Shown here: piece by piece, positions 1 to 11,344 of the stretch | How the letters are laid out: every line of letters begins with the position of its first letter | Position numbering within the stretch: position 1 is the stretch's first letter | Source: Batillaria attramentaria | Lineage: Eukaryota; Mollusca; Gastropoda; Batillariidae | DNA: 64,000 nt | Assembly (NCBI GenBank): GCA_018292915.2 | Contig: JACVVK020000083.1 | Location: forward strand, 1,208,501-1,272,500 | Direction of reading: 5' to 3' | Made by a program: the position numbers and the translations under genes | The notes under the pieces: generated by a model | What the model saw: the letters and a program-made list of their open reading frames with translations, nothing else | The model's database searches: none | What the model was told of the DNA's origin: nothing

Positions 1-1640
1 GCGCAGGACGTCTGTAGAGAAGAAATTATCTCCACCCCCTCCTACAGACACCAACGTCATGAGTCCATAACATATCAGTCGGTGTATCAGCGGTGTGTCT
101 ACTTTGATCTTGGCGTGATCACAGAGTGGAAATTCCAAAATCAACCACCTCAATCAAGCCGCTCCCTAAAATACAATTTTCAGACATGTAAGGTCTTTTG
201 CGTGAAGGTTTGTGACACTGCATGTAAAGCCACTGTTAGACCAAGCAATGCATTTCAGTACAAAGTTGGAGCCTCAACTCAGCCCATTTCATGCAAAACA
301 AAGTATCCGACACACGAAATCCATGTCGGATTTTTTCCCCAGATATGGACAGAACGCTTACAGAGCTATGGATCACATAAAAGTCTAGTACCACCTTGCA
401 CTCCGGGGTGTTGCCGTAAAATGTTGCATTTGTGTAATGTCAAATGTAGGCGTTCCGTTCTAATTCACGAGTCCTTCACTGTAATGTCATAATTTGTAAT
501 ATGTGTCACGTCTTAAACAGTCAAGGTAACATTACCGACCTGACATGAACCGCTATCAGACTATATTAAAACACGTAGAACAGAACTGCCATGACTTATT
601 TCATCTACTTGACTTAAAGAATAACAGCAACAAACTTGATTTTTTAATAACGATTTTAGCGCTGTAACTCCCGCCATTTGAGATGACTTTATAAGAAATA
701 ACAGATATAAAATCTCTGTATTTTTAAAATTTTAGCGTCATAACTCCCGGCTTTTAAAATGCAAAACTAGCGCCTGGACCACACCGCAGAATTTCTTCCC
801 GTGTCGTCTTGAAAATGGTTTCGACGAATCCTCTCCTTACGATCTTTGACACGGGTCCCAAAAAAACAAACCCATCAGCAAATTACGGAAGGGTTGTAAT
901 ACCTCAGGCCTGAGCCCCCCGTCTCCAGCGATCACACGAGATGCATATTCCTGTGATGGCCTTTTTGGTCGCAGCCCATCAGGCGGTGCTGGGAGCGGCA
1001 TTAGTTCCTCATTGCACCGGGGCCGCGTGGCCACGCCAAGCGCACAGCCCTCCAAACCCAATTCCTTTCACCTCACTGCCCTCCCCTGATGACATTCGCT
1101 AGATGGCGCCGCGGCGCGTGGAAGAGGTGCACGCCGGGAAGGCACTGGGGAGCCTTCCAGTGTGTCCAAGGGAAAGACATCAGCCCACCGGCCGAGGTCC
1201 AAAATAGGGTCTTGCGTCTTGCGTAGTTGTGTCTAGTGCAGGGTGACACAGGGCAATAGAGGAATCAGCAAGCAGGACCGATCGGAGGAAAGGCCAGAAG
1301 GGGCGAGAGGGGGAGGGGGATGGGGAGTCAGTCCGCGTTTATGGAGAAAGAACGATGACGGAAAGAAGGGGGGAGGGGAGGGGGGGGGCAGCAAGAGAAG
1401 GAAACATATCTTCAGGATGACCAAAGTTGAGGCTTTATGGCAAAGGCGGCAACAATTAATATCATGGAACTTCAGTGAATCCGGAGTCGGGGAAGCCGGG
1501 GAGGCCGAATGGATTCGGATTAGGATTCGGAGTATAAAAGACATCGGCATGCCCAAGACAGTCACAGCCGGCGCCAACACCTTCCAGCCGGCCGGTCTGG
1601 CATTGAGACAACACCATCTACCTTTTAATTGCTTTCAGTT
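1..1640. other. Unrecognised sequence, left end
   Basis: I recognise no gene here. Around 650-770 a phrase close to 'ttagcg..taactcccg' occurs twice about 77 bp apart, a weak diverged tandem duplication. The stretch 840-1600 is GC-richer and purine-biased on the plus strand, which explains the open but low-complexity frames. A CTCF-like string, cgctagatggcgcc, sits at 1097-1110; its function is only a guess. Confidence 0.5.
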
Positions 1641-1682
1641 TTTCTGTGTGTGTATTTGTATCAGTGAGAGGTTGTGTGAGAT

Positions 1683-1808
<126 letters not shown>

Positions 1809-1879
1809 CTATCTGGAGAGTCTGCGCTATACAAATACTAATTATTATCATCATCATTATTATTATTAGTTTACTCTGA

Positions 1880-2630
1880 TTGCATAGCTAGCTGACGACA
1901 AGAAAAGTAGTTCACGAAACCCAAAATCGTGGGCTGTGTCCTATTATTATTATCAGATTTAATAGAAACAAACATAAACACACAACGGGGGTGAAGAGGG
2001 GGTAGGAACTGAACTGAAAATAACCAACACGTAGGGTTGTGACAAAAACAATGCAACGTGCTGGATAGGGGTTCTCTTATAATTTCTTCTTTCTAAAGCA
2101 AACGTTCTGAAGGAATTTATACGTGCAGTTACCTAGAGTGAAGCTAATGCCCGGAACATACACGGAACCGATTCGTAAGAATGAACAATGATGAAGCAAA
2201 TATGCCATACATATGGACTTGGACTCACATACTCCCATACTTATAAGAACACCTCACTCTGCTTTCCGTTCCTGATTAGTGACCGACCAACAACATGAGA
2301 GGGTTGTCTCACTGAAAATGTTTGTCTCCAGTTTCGGTTTGTTTTCTGCTGTTTTTGTTTGTATTTTTTTTTCTTTAATTTTGAAAAGAAATTCAAGAGG
2401 AACACTGATGTACCAAATGCCCGCTGCAAATCCCCACATTCGCCAGTTCTAAAGTCTGCAAAACAGCGGCTTAGCAACATCGCATCAGAACCAGGCCCAG
2501 GGCAAATCACAGCCTAATAATATTGTAAGGGGGCAGCCAAGACTTGAAATTAAATGATGAGAGGCAAAAAAAACAAAAACAAACGTGTTAAAGGGCTTAA
2601 ATGTAGCTCTGGGCAGGGAAATTAGAAACT
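1880..2630. other. Unrecognised AT-leaning sequence
   Basis: No gene, RNA or recognisable mobile element seen. It contains T- and A-rich patches near 2345-2390 and 2565-2585 only. Confidence 0.5.
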
Positions 2631-2633
2631 TGT

Positions 2634-2890
<257 letters not shown>

Positions 2891-3216
2891 GTCAGTGTGT
2901 CTGCGTGTTTAGTTATCACCTTGTTCATTAGTTCACGGGCAAATCGATCGGCCGATTCACACAACGCACAACAGCACACGCAGCGCTGACCGTGCCAAGT
3001 TTTCCCTCTCCGAATCCACGGCCAAAGATGAAGCAACTGCGTCGACGGCCACCGCAAGGACACCATACAGATTTGCGTCCCCTTCGTTCGCTCGCCTCAA
3101 CCCTCTTGAAACACAACGGGCGGGCACCGTTCCCTTGTTTTACCAACACTATATTATCGGTAGTATGCAAACACTTTAAGAGTTTTGTTTTAACCTTTCA
3201 TCCCTGTGATGACTGT

Positions 3217-3220
<4 letters not shown>

Positions 3221-3278
<58 letters not shown>

Positions 3279-3319
3279 AAATAACTTCATTTAAAAACGG
3301 TGGAAGTTTTGGTCTTGCA

Positions 3320-3323
<4 letters not shown>
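3221..3323 (-). repeat. Family D retroposon 3' end with (CT)n tail
   Basis: Read on the minus strand, the sequence runs into a long CT tract. It carries a pyrimidine-rich lead, a 'ccaccgtt'-like box and then the tail at 3221-3276. The same architecture (ccgttg, AATAAA-like box, CT tail) recurs at 33090, 51065, 51936 and 52683. It is diverged, and I see no clear target duplication. Confidence 0.5.
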
Positions 3324-3358
<35 letters not shown>

Positions 3359-3448
3359 ACTGACTGACTGACTGACTTTATTCTCCAAGGAAAGAGGTTA
3401 TAGGCGCGCAGGCCCAAATTGCAAACCTGTCCTTGCTAACATCTACAT

Positions 3449-3450
<2 letters not shown>
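3324..3450 (-). repeat. Family E retroposon 3' end
   Basis: On the minus strand a segment with 'gcctataacctc' and an 'aataaag' box ends in (AGTC)n and then (CT)n. The same core occurs at 58203-58460 with a GTCT tail, so this is a dispersed 3' end and not a local simple repeat. The polyadenylation-like box directly before the microsatellite suggests that the simple sequence is the element's tail. Confidence 0.5.
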
Positions 3451-3488
<38 letters not shown>

Positions 3489-3588
3489 TGAATGTTTATT
3501 CAACCCTTGGTTCACTAAACTTGCTAACATATTACGGGGTTGTCAATAATCCAAATGGACGACCGGTTTCCGTTGCGATGCCGCAAAT
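3451..3588 (-). repeat. (CT)n-tailed fragment, third in a stack
   Basis: A further minus-strand segment ends in 'gaataaacattcat' followed by a CT tract of about 30 bp. It abuts family E on one side and family F on the other. The AATAAA-then-microsatellite layout matches family D. The boundary with family F is set by that element's target duplication. Confidence 0.4.
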
Positions 3589-3601
3589 ACACATCTTCAG
3601 A

Positions 3602-3897
3602 TTCAGATTCAGAATTGTTTATTGATAGGCCTTAGGCCCATTCAAAGTTGAGAGTGACATCCAGACATTCTTATACACATCAATCCTTGTACAGGAAATA
3701 ACCAAAGTGCAAAATAAAGTGTATCAACGCAGCTGAGCAACTGTTGTCTTTTTCTTAACGCTAGAAAAATATATAATGCCAGGTTCTTAACTGTATAATA
3801 GTTGCTTGAGGCCATTAGCAAAGTGAGTCGAAAGCTGCTTGGATGGTTCCAAAATTGTCTAGGACTGAATAAACCGTGTACAGATATCAGAAGGACT
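3602..3897 (-). mobile_element. Family F retroposon, 296 bp, 13 bp TSD
   Basis: The direct repeat acacatcttcaga flanks the element at 3589-3601 and 3898-3910. Inside, the left end carries ttcagattcagaatt, so the minus strand ends with a tail built from TCTGAA-type hexamers preceded by 'caataaacaattc'. A relative sits at 40121-40288. The TSD length and terminal simple repeat fit target-primed insertion of a 5'-truncated LINE or SINE. No coding part is left. Confidence 0.75.
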
Positions 3898-3910
3898 ACA
3901 CATCTTCAGA

Positions 3911-4720
3911 CTGTTAGTAACGTATTAGTACAAGTCGGTGTCAGGGTGCTAAACAGCCCCTTTATATCGTTCTTTGTAACCGACAACTGAAAATATACAA
4001 AGCGTTTGGAAAACAAAGAATTCAATAAAAAATAAAAAAAAATAAAAAAACGGTGCTATATGGCGTTCGAACCCGTTGGTTGGCGGTGCAATGATCTGGA
4101 GCGTTCTGAAAAAAAAAAAATACCCGTCCATTCTGCTTCATTCCCGTGTCACACTAAGCTTCAACCGTCAACCGCTGATCAATGTGTTTACAAAATAACT
4201 GCCTGCGTCACAAGGGGAGAGAAATCTTGCCAAACCTTGTCGACAACAACCTTACGCGTAACAGATGCGCTCCCAGCATGCCCCCCGAGGAAACTCTGTG
4301 TATACCATTGACAGCTATTTTCGCCTGCTTCGTACTGTAAGTTAACCAGGTTTTACGTCTCACGCTCAATGGAGAAGCAAGAGGTGGGCGATCTGTAATG
4401 ACAAATAAACGCCTTTTCACTGCACGCTCGTTCCAGCACTGCTGCCTGCAAGACTGTAAAAGTTGTTTGGAATAAGCTGCTAGTTTAGTTCTCAGCTGGG
4501 CAGACCCATCCCGGCTTTGTCTTCGAAGCAGTTTTTTTTGGGGATGAGTGGAGTTTACAACTGAGACGGGAGTTTTGTGTGGAAGGGGATCTTAGGCTAA
4601 TTTTTGCTCTGATCTGTAAAGGTTGTCTGTTCTATGTTACGTAAAGTTCCTTAATACAAATAATAGCGATTCAATGTAATCACGAGAAGCCATCACAACA
4701 TATCATTATTTTCTTTTTAA
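3911..4720. other. Unrecognised sequence
   Basis: No gene recognised. There are A-rich runs near 4025-4050 and 4108-4122. The frames seen on both strands match nothing I know. Confidence 0.5.
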
Positions 4721-4726
4721 CGGTAT

Positions 4727-4760
<34 letters not shown>
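4727..4760. repeat. (ACT)n microsatellite
   Basis: About eleven ACT units. It directly abuts the truncated SINE-A copy that follows. Confidence 0.95.
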
Positions 4761-4761
<1 letters not shown>

Positions 4762-4765
4762 TTAT

Positions 4766-4895
4766 AATGCTCGGGTCGTGAGTTCGCATCCCGGCTGGGG
4801 CCAAATATTTGTGCTGGCGTTTTCATCGTTGTCCCGTCTTTGATATCACCCGTACGTGGTGGAAAAGGACGTTACCCCCCCCCCCCCCCCCCCCC
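4766..4895 (+). mobile_element. SINE-A, 5'-truncated, poly-C end
   Basis: The copy begins inside the tRNA-like head (tgctcgggtcgtgagttcg) and keeps the conserved body (ccccgtctttgatatcac-like, ggtggaaaaggacgtta). The normal tail is replaced by about 21 C residues. The A-box side is missing. I found no clear target duplication because both flanks are simple sequence. Confidence 0.8.
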
Positions 4896-4999
4896 AACCC
4901 TTCTTCTTCTAATTATTATTACTGTTGTTTTCATTGTTGTTTTTGTTTTCTTATTACCATTGTCATAACGCATGGTGTGTGTTAGTCAAAGGAACGTGG

Positions 5000-5182
5000 A
5001 TTTCAAAAGTTGCAAATACACTGGTTTTAAACTGACACGAATACTTACTTAATTATAACCAAATTCTCTGAGATTTTGTGCCCCGTCTTCATTTCAAAAG
5101 CAGCAGACACACCGGCTTTGAACTGACACGAATACTCACTTACATAATTGTTACTAATTTCTTTGGGGTTTTGTGCTCTTAC
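5000..5182. repeat. Diverged tandem duplication, about 91 bp x 2
   Basis: The phrase atttcaaaag starts at 5000 and again at 5091. Both copies continue with 'ctgacacgaatact.act' and end in 'ttttgtgc'. The copies have diverged by many substitutions. Confidence 0.75.
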
Positions 5183-5239
5183 ATATTGGCACATCGCATA
5201 TATCACATGTGTAATCTGTCAAAATTCTCATTTTAGCAC

Positions 5240-5413
5240 GGGGAGCCGGGGTGGCCGAATGGTAGAGCGTTGGACTTCCAATGCTCGGGTCGTGAGTTCG
5301 AATCCCGGCTAGAGCCAAATATTGTGCTGGCTTTTTCATCGTTGCCCCGTCTTTGATATCACCCGTATGTGGTGGAAAAGGACGTTAAACTCCTAAACAC
5401 CCACCCACCTACC
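5240..5413 (+). mobile_element. SINE-A, full length, 174 bp
   Basis: The tRNA-like head has an A box (gtggccgaatggtagagc) and a B box (gagttcgaatccc), followed by the body with cgttgccccgtctttgata and ggaaaaggacgttaaac. The tail is (CCCA)n-like. An imperfect direct repeat, ctcattttagcac/ctcatttttggcac, flanks it at 5227-5239 and 5414-5427. The tRNA-derived pol III promoter and TSD define it as a SINE; the parent tRNA is uncertain, although cttccaa resembles the tRNA-Gly(TCC) anticodon loop. Confidence 0.9.
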
Positions 5414-5427
5414 CTCATTTTTGGCAC

Positions 5428-6120
5428 ACAAAGATCAGTTAGGGTCATATTTCACAGGCACGGGTAGGCTCAGCAATAAAATGATCCTATGTCCACTATT
5501 GATGCAGTTCAAAGTATGGGAACAAACATCTTGAGAATATCGAAGGCCAACTTAAAAACAAAAACAAAACAAAACAAAAAAAACTGCTTTCATTTTCACA
5601 TGAGACAGAACTCGTCTTCCTCCTGTTTATGCCTCAAGCAGTATGCCTGACAGGTATTGACTCTTATCAAAGCTTTCCGCCCGAAAGAAGAGAAGGTCGA
5701 TTTGTATCTGTAGCCCTGCCGGAAGAATATTTTCTTGTAGTCTATTGAAAACCGCCAAAGCTCCGGGCATCGAAGTACTTTTCTCCCTGAAACTCTCCTC
5801 CAAAAAGCGGCAAACTAGAACATGCGCGGAAGAGCGAACAAACACGATTAGCGCTCGAAAGCACCTCTGTACAAACACGTCTCATTTTTTCCCATTTAAA
5901 AAGAAACCCATGATCTCTCCTGACCGTAATATTTTCTCGTGCATCCGTCGATGCTGCTAGAAGGAAAGAGGGCCACTTATACAGCAAATTGCAACATCCG
6001 TAAAAACTCCGGGAAGAGGGCCAATGAAGGAATGAGCATGCGCATCGCAAACCGTGCAAAGCCGCATTCAACACCAAAGAATTGGCTCAGAAATTAAGAA
6101 TAAAGAGCTAATCCAGAACC
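5428..6120. other. Unrecognised sequence
   Basis: No gene recognised on either strand. A short A/C-rich run (aaaacaaaacaaaac type) lies at 5555-5583. Confidence 0.5.
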
Positions 6121-6124
6121 AGCT

Positions 6125-6180
6125 AACGAACGAACGAACGAACGAACGAACGAACGAACGAACGAACGAACGAACGAACG

Positions 6181-6267
<87 letters not shown>

Positions 6268-6375
6268 GAACGAACGAACGAACGAACGAACGAACGAACG
6301 AACGAACGAACGAACGAACGAACGAACGAACGAACGAACGAACGAACGAACGAACGAACGAACGAACGAACGAAC
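6125..6375. repeat. Three-block tetranucleotide array CGAA-CTAA-CGAA
   Basis: About 55 bp of CGAA units, then about 83 bp of CTAA units, then about 110 bp of CGAA units, with sharp transitions near 6181 and 6265 and no other variants visible. The middle block is one shared substitution (G to T in the unit) spread over some twenty copies. Confidence 0.97.
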
Positions 6376-6452
6376 TCTTCAAACGATCATTCTGAGAAGA
6401 ATTCTGTCCATGGTTCGAAAACTGAAACAGTTGGTCTGAGCTGACGACAGGA

Positions 6453-6533
6453 GTGGGTGGGTGTTTGGGAGTTTAACGTCCTTTTCCATCAAGTATGGGT
6501 GATATCAAAGACAGGGCAACGTGGAAACAGACC
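6453..6533 (-). mobile_element. SINE-A, 81 bp 5'-truncated copy
   Basis: Only the 3' half of the SINE remains, in minus orientation, ending in the (CCCA)n tail. The flanks are gagctgacgacagga at 6438-6452 and gagctgacgagagga at 6534-6548, a 15 bp TSD with one mismatch. Truncation at the 5' end with an intact tail is what reverse transcription from the 3' end produces. Confidence 0.88.
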
Positions 6534-6548
6534 GAGCTGACGAGAGGA

Positions 6549-7046
6549 AATCTCCTGTCGTCATGACGATAACGTAAAGCTACTCGTGGAAGTATAAGAA
6601 CAGTCAGGTTAAGTTATGAACTCTCTCTCCAGAAATATTCCTCCATCTTTTTAAGCTTAAGTATTTCAGTCTTGTTGGGAAAATATTCCTCCAAAGTGTC
6701 TCATGCTTGTTGCGATTTTTTGAGGCGCCCCTTTCCCCTCACCGACACTCATGCAGTTTCCTGCACGTTCATTGCTCTATCTTCACAAATGAGTGTTCTG
6801 CACGACCAGACCGCCACAGAATTGAACCGTTTCGAGTTTTCCAAACTGACAGACCCGGAAGCGCGTGCTATTTTCAACCCAAATAAGCATGTGTCTTGAA
6901 ATGCAAAAGTTAAACCAATTATCCCGGTGCATGAAATACACGGTAGAGATCTTACGTTCTCATCTCCGTCTTTGCGACGAAAGTTGAAGGAGTGCATTTC
7001 CGGCACCTAACGGCAGAGTTGTATTCCGAGTAATGTCGTTACGCCA
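6549..7046. other. Unrecognised sequence
   Basis: Nothing recognised; a 75-codon open frame at 6672-6899 has no identifiable motif. Confidence 0.5.
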
Positions 7047-7050
7047 GTTA

Positions 7051-7106
<56 letters not shown>
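7047..7106. repeat. (GT)n microsatellite
   Basis: A pure GT run followed by a G-rich stretch ending near 7140. Confidence 0.95.
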
Positions 7107-7108
<2 letters not shown>

Positions 7109-7143
7109 CGGGGCTGGGTGAAGGTAGGGGGGGGGGCGAGTTG

Positions 7144-7195
7144 TTAGTTAGTTAGGGCTTAATGCCGCGCAAGCAACAAAGACTAATTCGCGGCT
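7144..7195 (-). mobile_element. Family L 3'-end fragment, (TAAC)n tail
   Basis: On the minus strand the conserved phrases cgcgaattagtctttgt and gcgcggcattaagcc are followed by three TAAC units. The same 3' end occurs in at least five other places here with TSDs. This copy is very short and its flanks show no clear duplication. Confidence 0.7.
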
Positions 7196-7199
7196 GATA

Positions 7200-8460
7200 A
7201 AAGTCCCTTTCTACCAGGTCCTTTAAAAACATTTTTAAAAATTCACGTTAAAACAGGATGTAAATACAAGTTAACAATCTCTTTGGTTTAAACGAGATTC
7301 ATAAGACATAAAAGGTCAACGATTTTGAAGGAAAGGTTAGGGCATTACTGACATGAATCCAGGAAATGTTGTCCTGCTCTAGAAGACTAAATCTTATAAA
7401 ACAGATCTGCTTCTTTCAGGAAACTGAAGATATCGTCAGGGGGGGACATCCCTGAAAAAAAAACACCTTTAATGAGCTGGCACAGCAATGCTTGTCACGG
7501 ATCTCAGCCAGGTTCGTGCATGAAATTAAAAAAAAAATGCTCGACTGTGAATGATTCGTGGCATGGGAAACGTCAAGGGGAGTCCTCCCATGAAGGGGGG
7601 GGGGGATGCTGAGAGGGGTTGGGTTGGTTGGTCACATGCTGATACACGTTTCCACAATGATGGAGGGGTAGTACGGACGGAGGACGGGACAGCGAGGAAA
7701 GATCCAGAGTAAAAGTTGGCTATTAGCCAGGAATCGAATTCAAGTCCACCTCTGCCACCTCGGATATCCCGGTCCCCCGGGGAGTCTGATTGGGGATGGG
7801 TGGGAGGGGGTGGAGGAGGTATAATCGAGTAGGTGGTTGGATCGCGGAGGTGGGGGGGGGGGGTGCTCATTTAAGCCTGTTGAGAATTATATGCTCATCA
7901 CGAATGTTATGATGGATCTGTCGGGGATTAGAGGCTGACGCTCAACCACTGCACATGCCCTACAAACGCAGAAGCAAGAGAATGACTGTGATTAAATGTG
8001 ACAAACCCCGCACTCGCGTTCACCACATTTGCACCACCCATTATGCAGTAAGCGAATGCCTGATCCTGTTCCAGTTAGCACCATCAGCACACCGCAAGAA
8101 ACCGGCTGTTCTACCTATTCGTCACACCGGCTGCATGCGGTTTGCATCATTCTGCACTATATAAAAATAATGCACTAGATAGCACGGACATTACCACAGC
8201 AGCCAAGTCGGCATGGGCTGTTCCATTGCCTGCACACAGTGTGTAGTGCAGTGTACAGCATTTCCAGTTATGAACATCGCAAAAACTGTATCACTTGTAA
8301 CAACCATGTCCTCGCAAACACTCGCACAGAATACACAATTGGCTTGTTTGTTTGTTTGTTTTGGCTGTTGCTCCCTTTTGTTGATGTTTGTTTGTTTTGT
8401 TTGTAGGTGTGTCTGTTTATTTTGTTCTGGTTTTGTTTATTTGCTCTGTTTTTTGTTGTA
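7200..8460. other. Unrecognised sequence with G-rich patches
   Basis: No gene recognised. G runs lie at 7596-7607 and 7850-7863, and T/G-rich text with many ttgtttg repeats starts near 8345. Confidence 0.5.
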
Positions 8461-8469
8461 GTTGTTGTG

Positions 8470-8521
8470 TTGGTTGGTTGGTTGGTTGGTTGGTTGGTTG
8501 GTTGGTTGGTTGGTTGGTTGG
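8470..8521. repeat. (GGTT)n microsatellite
   Basis: About thirteen GGTT units at the end of a longer T/G-rich region that starts near 8345. Confidence 0.95.
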
Positions 8522-8529
8522 ATCTGACC

Positions 8530-9174
8530 TGTTCAGTTCGGTCTCCTTTGGTTTGGGGCATTTTGCTGCTGCTGTTTGTACGTAAAATCATTTGTCCCTT
8601 GTCCGACAGTTCTTATTGTCGTGACTGGTTTCAAAAACACTGGAAGCCTTTCGTGACTGACAGCCGGTTTCAAAATCAGTGAAGAAGCGTCATTTCCACA
8701 GACAGAGTCGGAATCACAGATCATCGCAACATTCTGCAGCAAGTCTAGCGAGGCCAGTGGCAATCAGAATCGTCCAGTTAACTGTTAATTCCCCATGGAG
8801 CACCCAGACATGTGCCAGGTGCGATTTACTGTCAGATCGAGACTGATATGGCGGCCGGAAGAGCGCCCCAAGGGACAGCACCTTCACAGAGCACTGATCC
8901 GCAGATTCCCTCGAGTCGAGCCTTTCCACTCTACTTACTGCTTGTCTGGATGAACTTGACCTTTCACGAAAATACGTGTTAAATTATGATTAGTTTCCAC
9001 GACTTCTGCACTGTCTGACTTGCAGACGGGATCCCCGCTCCGAATCAGTTTCCACCCGACCGCAACAAATCATGTGGCTCCTGAAAATGGCCGGATCGAA
9101 TTCAGTTACTGATAAGATGCGAACAAAGCAGTTCCTCCGTCTACATCGTAGCCACCTTGGTGTTAGCCTAGACA
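8530..9174. other. Unrecognised sequence
   Basis: No gene or recognisable element on either strand. Confidence 0.5.
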
Positions 9175-9290
9175 TCTGAAGAATATAACTGTTCTCCCGT
9201 TGCCCATTCAGGAGTGTCCTTCCACCCAGTGTTACATCCACAGAAGGGCACCTCTGGATTGGCAACGGGAGAATAGTTAGTTCCTTCAGA
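9175..9290. repeat. Inverted repeat, 30 bp arms, 56 bp spacer
   Basis: The arm at 9175-9204 (tctgaagaat...ctcccgttgcc) pairs with 9261-9290 (ggcaacgggag...ccttcaga) with only about three mismatches. It could be a small fold-back element or a transcribed hairpin. No TSD is visible outside the arms. A further phrase, 'gggcaacgga..ttttcttcaga', occurs near 9357. Confidence 0.7.
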
Positions 9291-9299
9291 GCACAGATG

Positions 9300-10150
9300 C
9301 CCGATTTCGTTGACACTAAGGAATGTTCTTCAGGGGTAGAAGGACAGCCTCATCTTGGGCAACGGACATTTTCTTCAGATCACGAAAATCGTTGCTTACA
9401 GGAAGGAAAACCTCGGGATGGGCAGCATAGGCAAAGAGAGAACAGTTCGTATAGTATGGTTCGCAGTTCATAGGGTATGTATGGTTAGGCTGTTCCGTTC
9501 AGTTTAGTTTCTTAGCATCTAAGCTAGTTTAGCTAGCTGGACCTTATGGTTACTATGTAGGGGAACTGCTGTCTTCTTTGCATCTCATTCACTGAATCAG
9601 ACTCCATCCATTTCAAGCGCAGCAGCGTTACTATCAAGCCGTAGTTGGGTCCGTGACCCCGGAGCAGCGGTCTCGAGATCTGACGCCGATTACCGTTCCG
9701 AGACGCGATCGGAATGGCCGAAACATCAAGCCGTCATGCGATACGGTCATCGGGCCAACTAAGCGCCACCATTTGAATGCATGGGATGGTTGGAGGCTGG
9801 CGGCCTTGGTGACCGTACCTCACGGGCTGAGGTAACTAGTTCCTGGCTGTAATGGGGCCTGAGTGTTAGATTAATGCTGATGGCAGTGGAGGGTAAAATG
9901 GGCTAATGTCGGTTGGATAAGCGCCGGTAGGAGTCAGTGTCAGAGGCTTTCACAGTCCAAGATCTTTGAGGAAGTCTTGTGTGCGGGCGATAAAGTGGTT
10001 AAAATATTGGCAAGTGCTCTGGAGCCGTGTAGTGCATATAAAAAGAAGTTCAATTTAAAACAAGCATCTGGGAGTAGTGCTTATTCACTTGAAGGCTTCG
10101 GGAACCGTTCAGGTTCAAAACCAACATACTTGATGCTACAGTGTATTTGA
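9300..10150. other. Unrecognised sequence
   Basis: No gene recognised. The frame at 9653-9835 (60 codons) is basic but without an identifiable motif. A (GAT)n run of nine units follows at 10156-10182. Confidence 0.5.
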
Positions 10151-10182
10151 GAGGTGATGATGATGATGATGATGATGATGAT

Positions 10183-10838
10183 GTTTAGGATATGATAGAA
10201 GTGTTAGGCAGTTGCTGCCTATCTTACAAAATGTCCTGTTAAGTTTAACTAAAACAATAAAAGGAAATAAACCACGTAAGGAAATTAAACAAATAAACTA
10301 GATAAGTGATGCCATCCGAGAGAAGAAGATGTAAATGAATCTAGGCGAGCTGAACATGTAGACAGACGAATATTCAAGACGGCAAAGCTGAGCTTTCAGG
10401 AAAATTTTATTAAAAAAGTAGTAGGCACAGAACTTAACTCTAAACAGTTTCCGCTAAAGCCGCTCGTGCAATTGCAGGAATTCTCCAACAGAGACAGAAA
10501 AGAAAACACATTTAATGGACGCTCAACTATTTTTGCTTTATTTGCATGCTGCGAGTGACGGGTGCTCATTATGGCAATTTTCCCGTCACACTTGATGCTA
10601 GCGAGCACGTAATGTCGTGAACGGCTTGAACTGACTGACAATGAAGTATTGATTTGTTATTTTTTGTTGTTGTTTTTTTTTTTTTATTTCGCTCTTCTCC
10701 TGTCTCCGTGATCACTCGCAGAAATTGCTCCTCTCCGGTACGACTGAGCATTCCTACGGCTTGAAAACGCCAGGCGCAAGCTGCAAATACTATTAATTTT
10801 GGCCTTAATGTAAGATGTCTTTCTGCCCAGCCTGTTAA
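10183..10838. other. Unrecognised sequence
   Basis: Nothing recognised apart from a T-rich run at 10660-10690. Confidence 0.5.
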
Positions 10839-11022
10839 AATTAACGAGACGTTTCCAAACAAGATCTGTCCTTTTTCTGAGACAGAAGTTTTGATTCTTG
10901 CAATGCCAGTGTCACAGACGAACAGACATAAATTAACGAGACGTTTCCAAACAAGATATGTCCTTTTCTGAGACAGAAGTTTTGATTCTTGCAACGCCAG
11001 TGTCACAGACGAACAGACGTAG
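10839..11022 (-). repeat. Tandem duplication, 92 bp x 2, in a SINE body
   Basis: Two copies of about 92 bp (ttaacgagacgtttcc at 10841 and 10933) differ at only a few bases. On the minus strand they lie directly downstream of the tRNA-like head at 11038-11108, so they probably form the body of that retroposon. A 145-codon minus-strand frame crosses both copies and shows the repeated phrase LQESKLLSQK/IARIKTSVSEK, which comes from the duplication and is not evidence of a gene. Confidence 0.8.
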
Positions 11023-11037
11023 AGCAGATACTAATCG

Positions 11038-11108
11038 AATTCTTTCCCACCAGGGGATCTGAACCCGGCGCGGAGGAGGATGCTTTAACCACTAGGCCAA
11101 ATCCCCGT
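11038..11108 (-). mobile_element. tRNA-like SINE head (SINE-B type)
   Basis: On the minus strand the A box reads ttggcctagtggttaaagc and the B box gggttcagatccc, with the head closing in 'tgggaaagaatt'. The arrangement and spacing are those of a tRNA. The head at 39826-39900 ends in a similar 'gaaaaagaatt', so the two are probably one family. There is no complete acceptor stem, so I do not call a functional tRNA gene. Confidence 0.65.
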
Positions 11109-11344
11109 AATTGCCAACACGCTGTAAACGATCAAATGATTATGTAATAACAAAACATGCAAACAACTGCTGGAAACAAAGAGGAACAAAAGAGGTTAAG
11201 GCAATTTGTATCGTTCTGACTGCAGCTCAGATGTGCCTATCGCTGATACAGTTTAGCAGTACAAAGGTAAACGGTAAATGGCAGCAATTATTTTCCTGCG
11301 TGGGTGATAGAGAGATTGTGTAACGTCAGGCAAGTGACTGTACA
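11109..11344. other. Unrecognised sequence
   Basis: No gene or element recognised between the SINE head and the TIR element. Confidence 0.5.

Noticed and set aside
5240..5320. Functional tRNA genes at SINE-A heads
   Set aside because: A and B boxes are good, but there is no paired acceptor stem, the anticodon arm is irregular, and each head continues into a shared SINE body with a TSD.
10569..11006. A 145-codon minus-strand frame with an internal repeat
   Set aside because: The repeat is the 92 bp tandem duplication of a SINE body; no coding signature.
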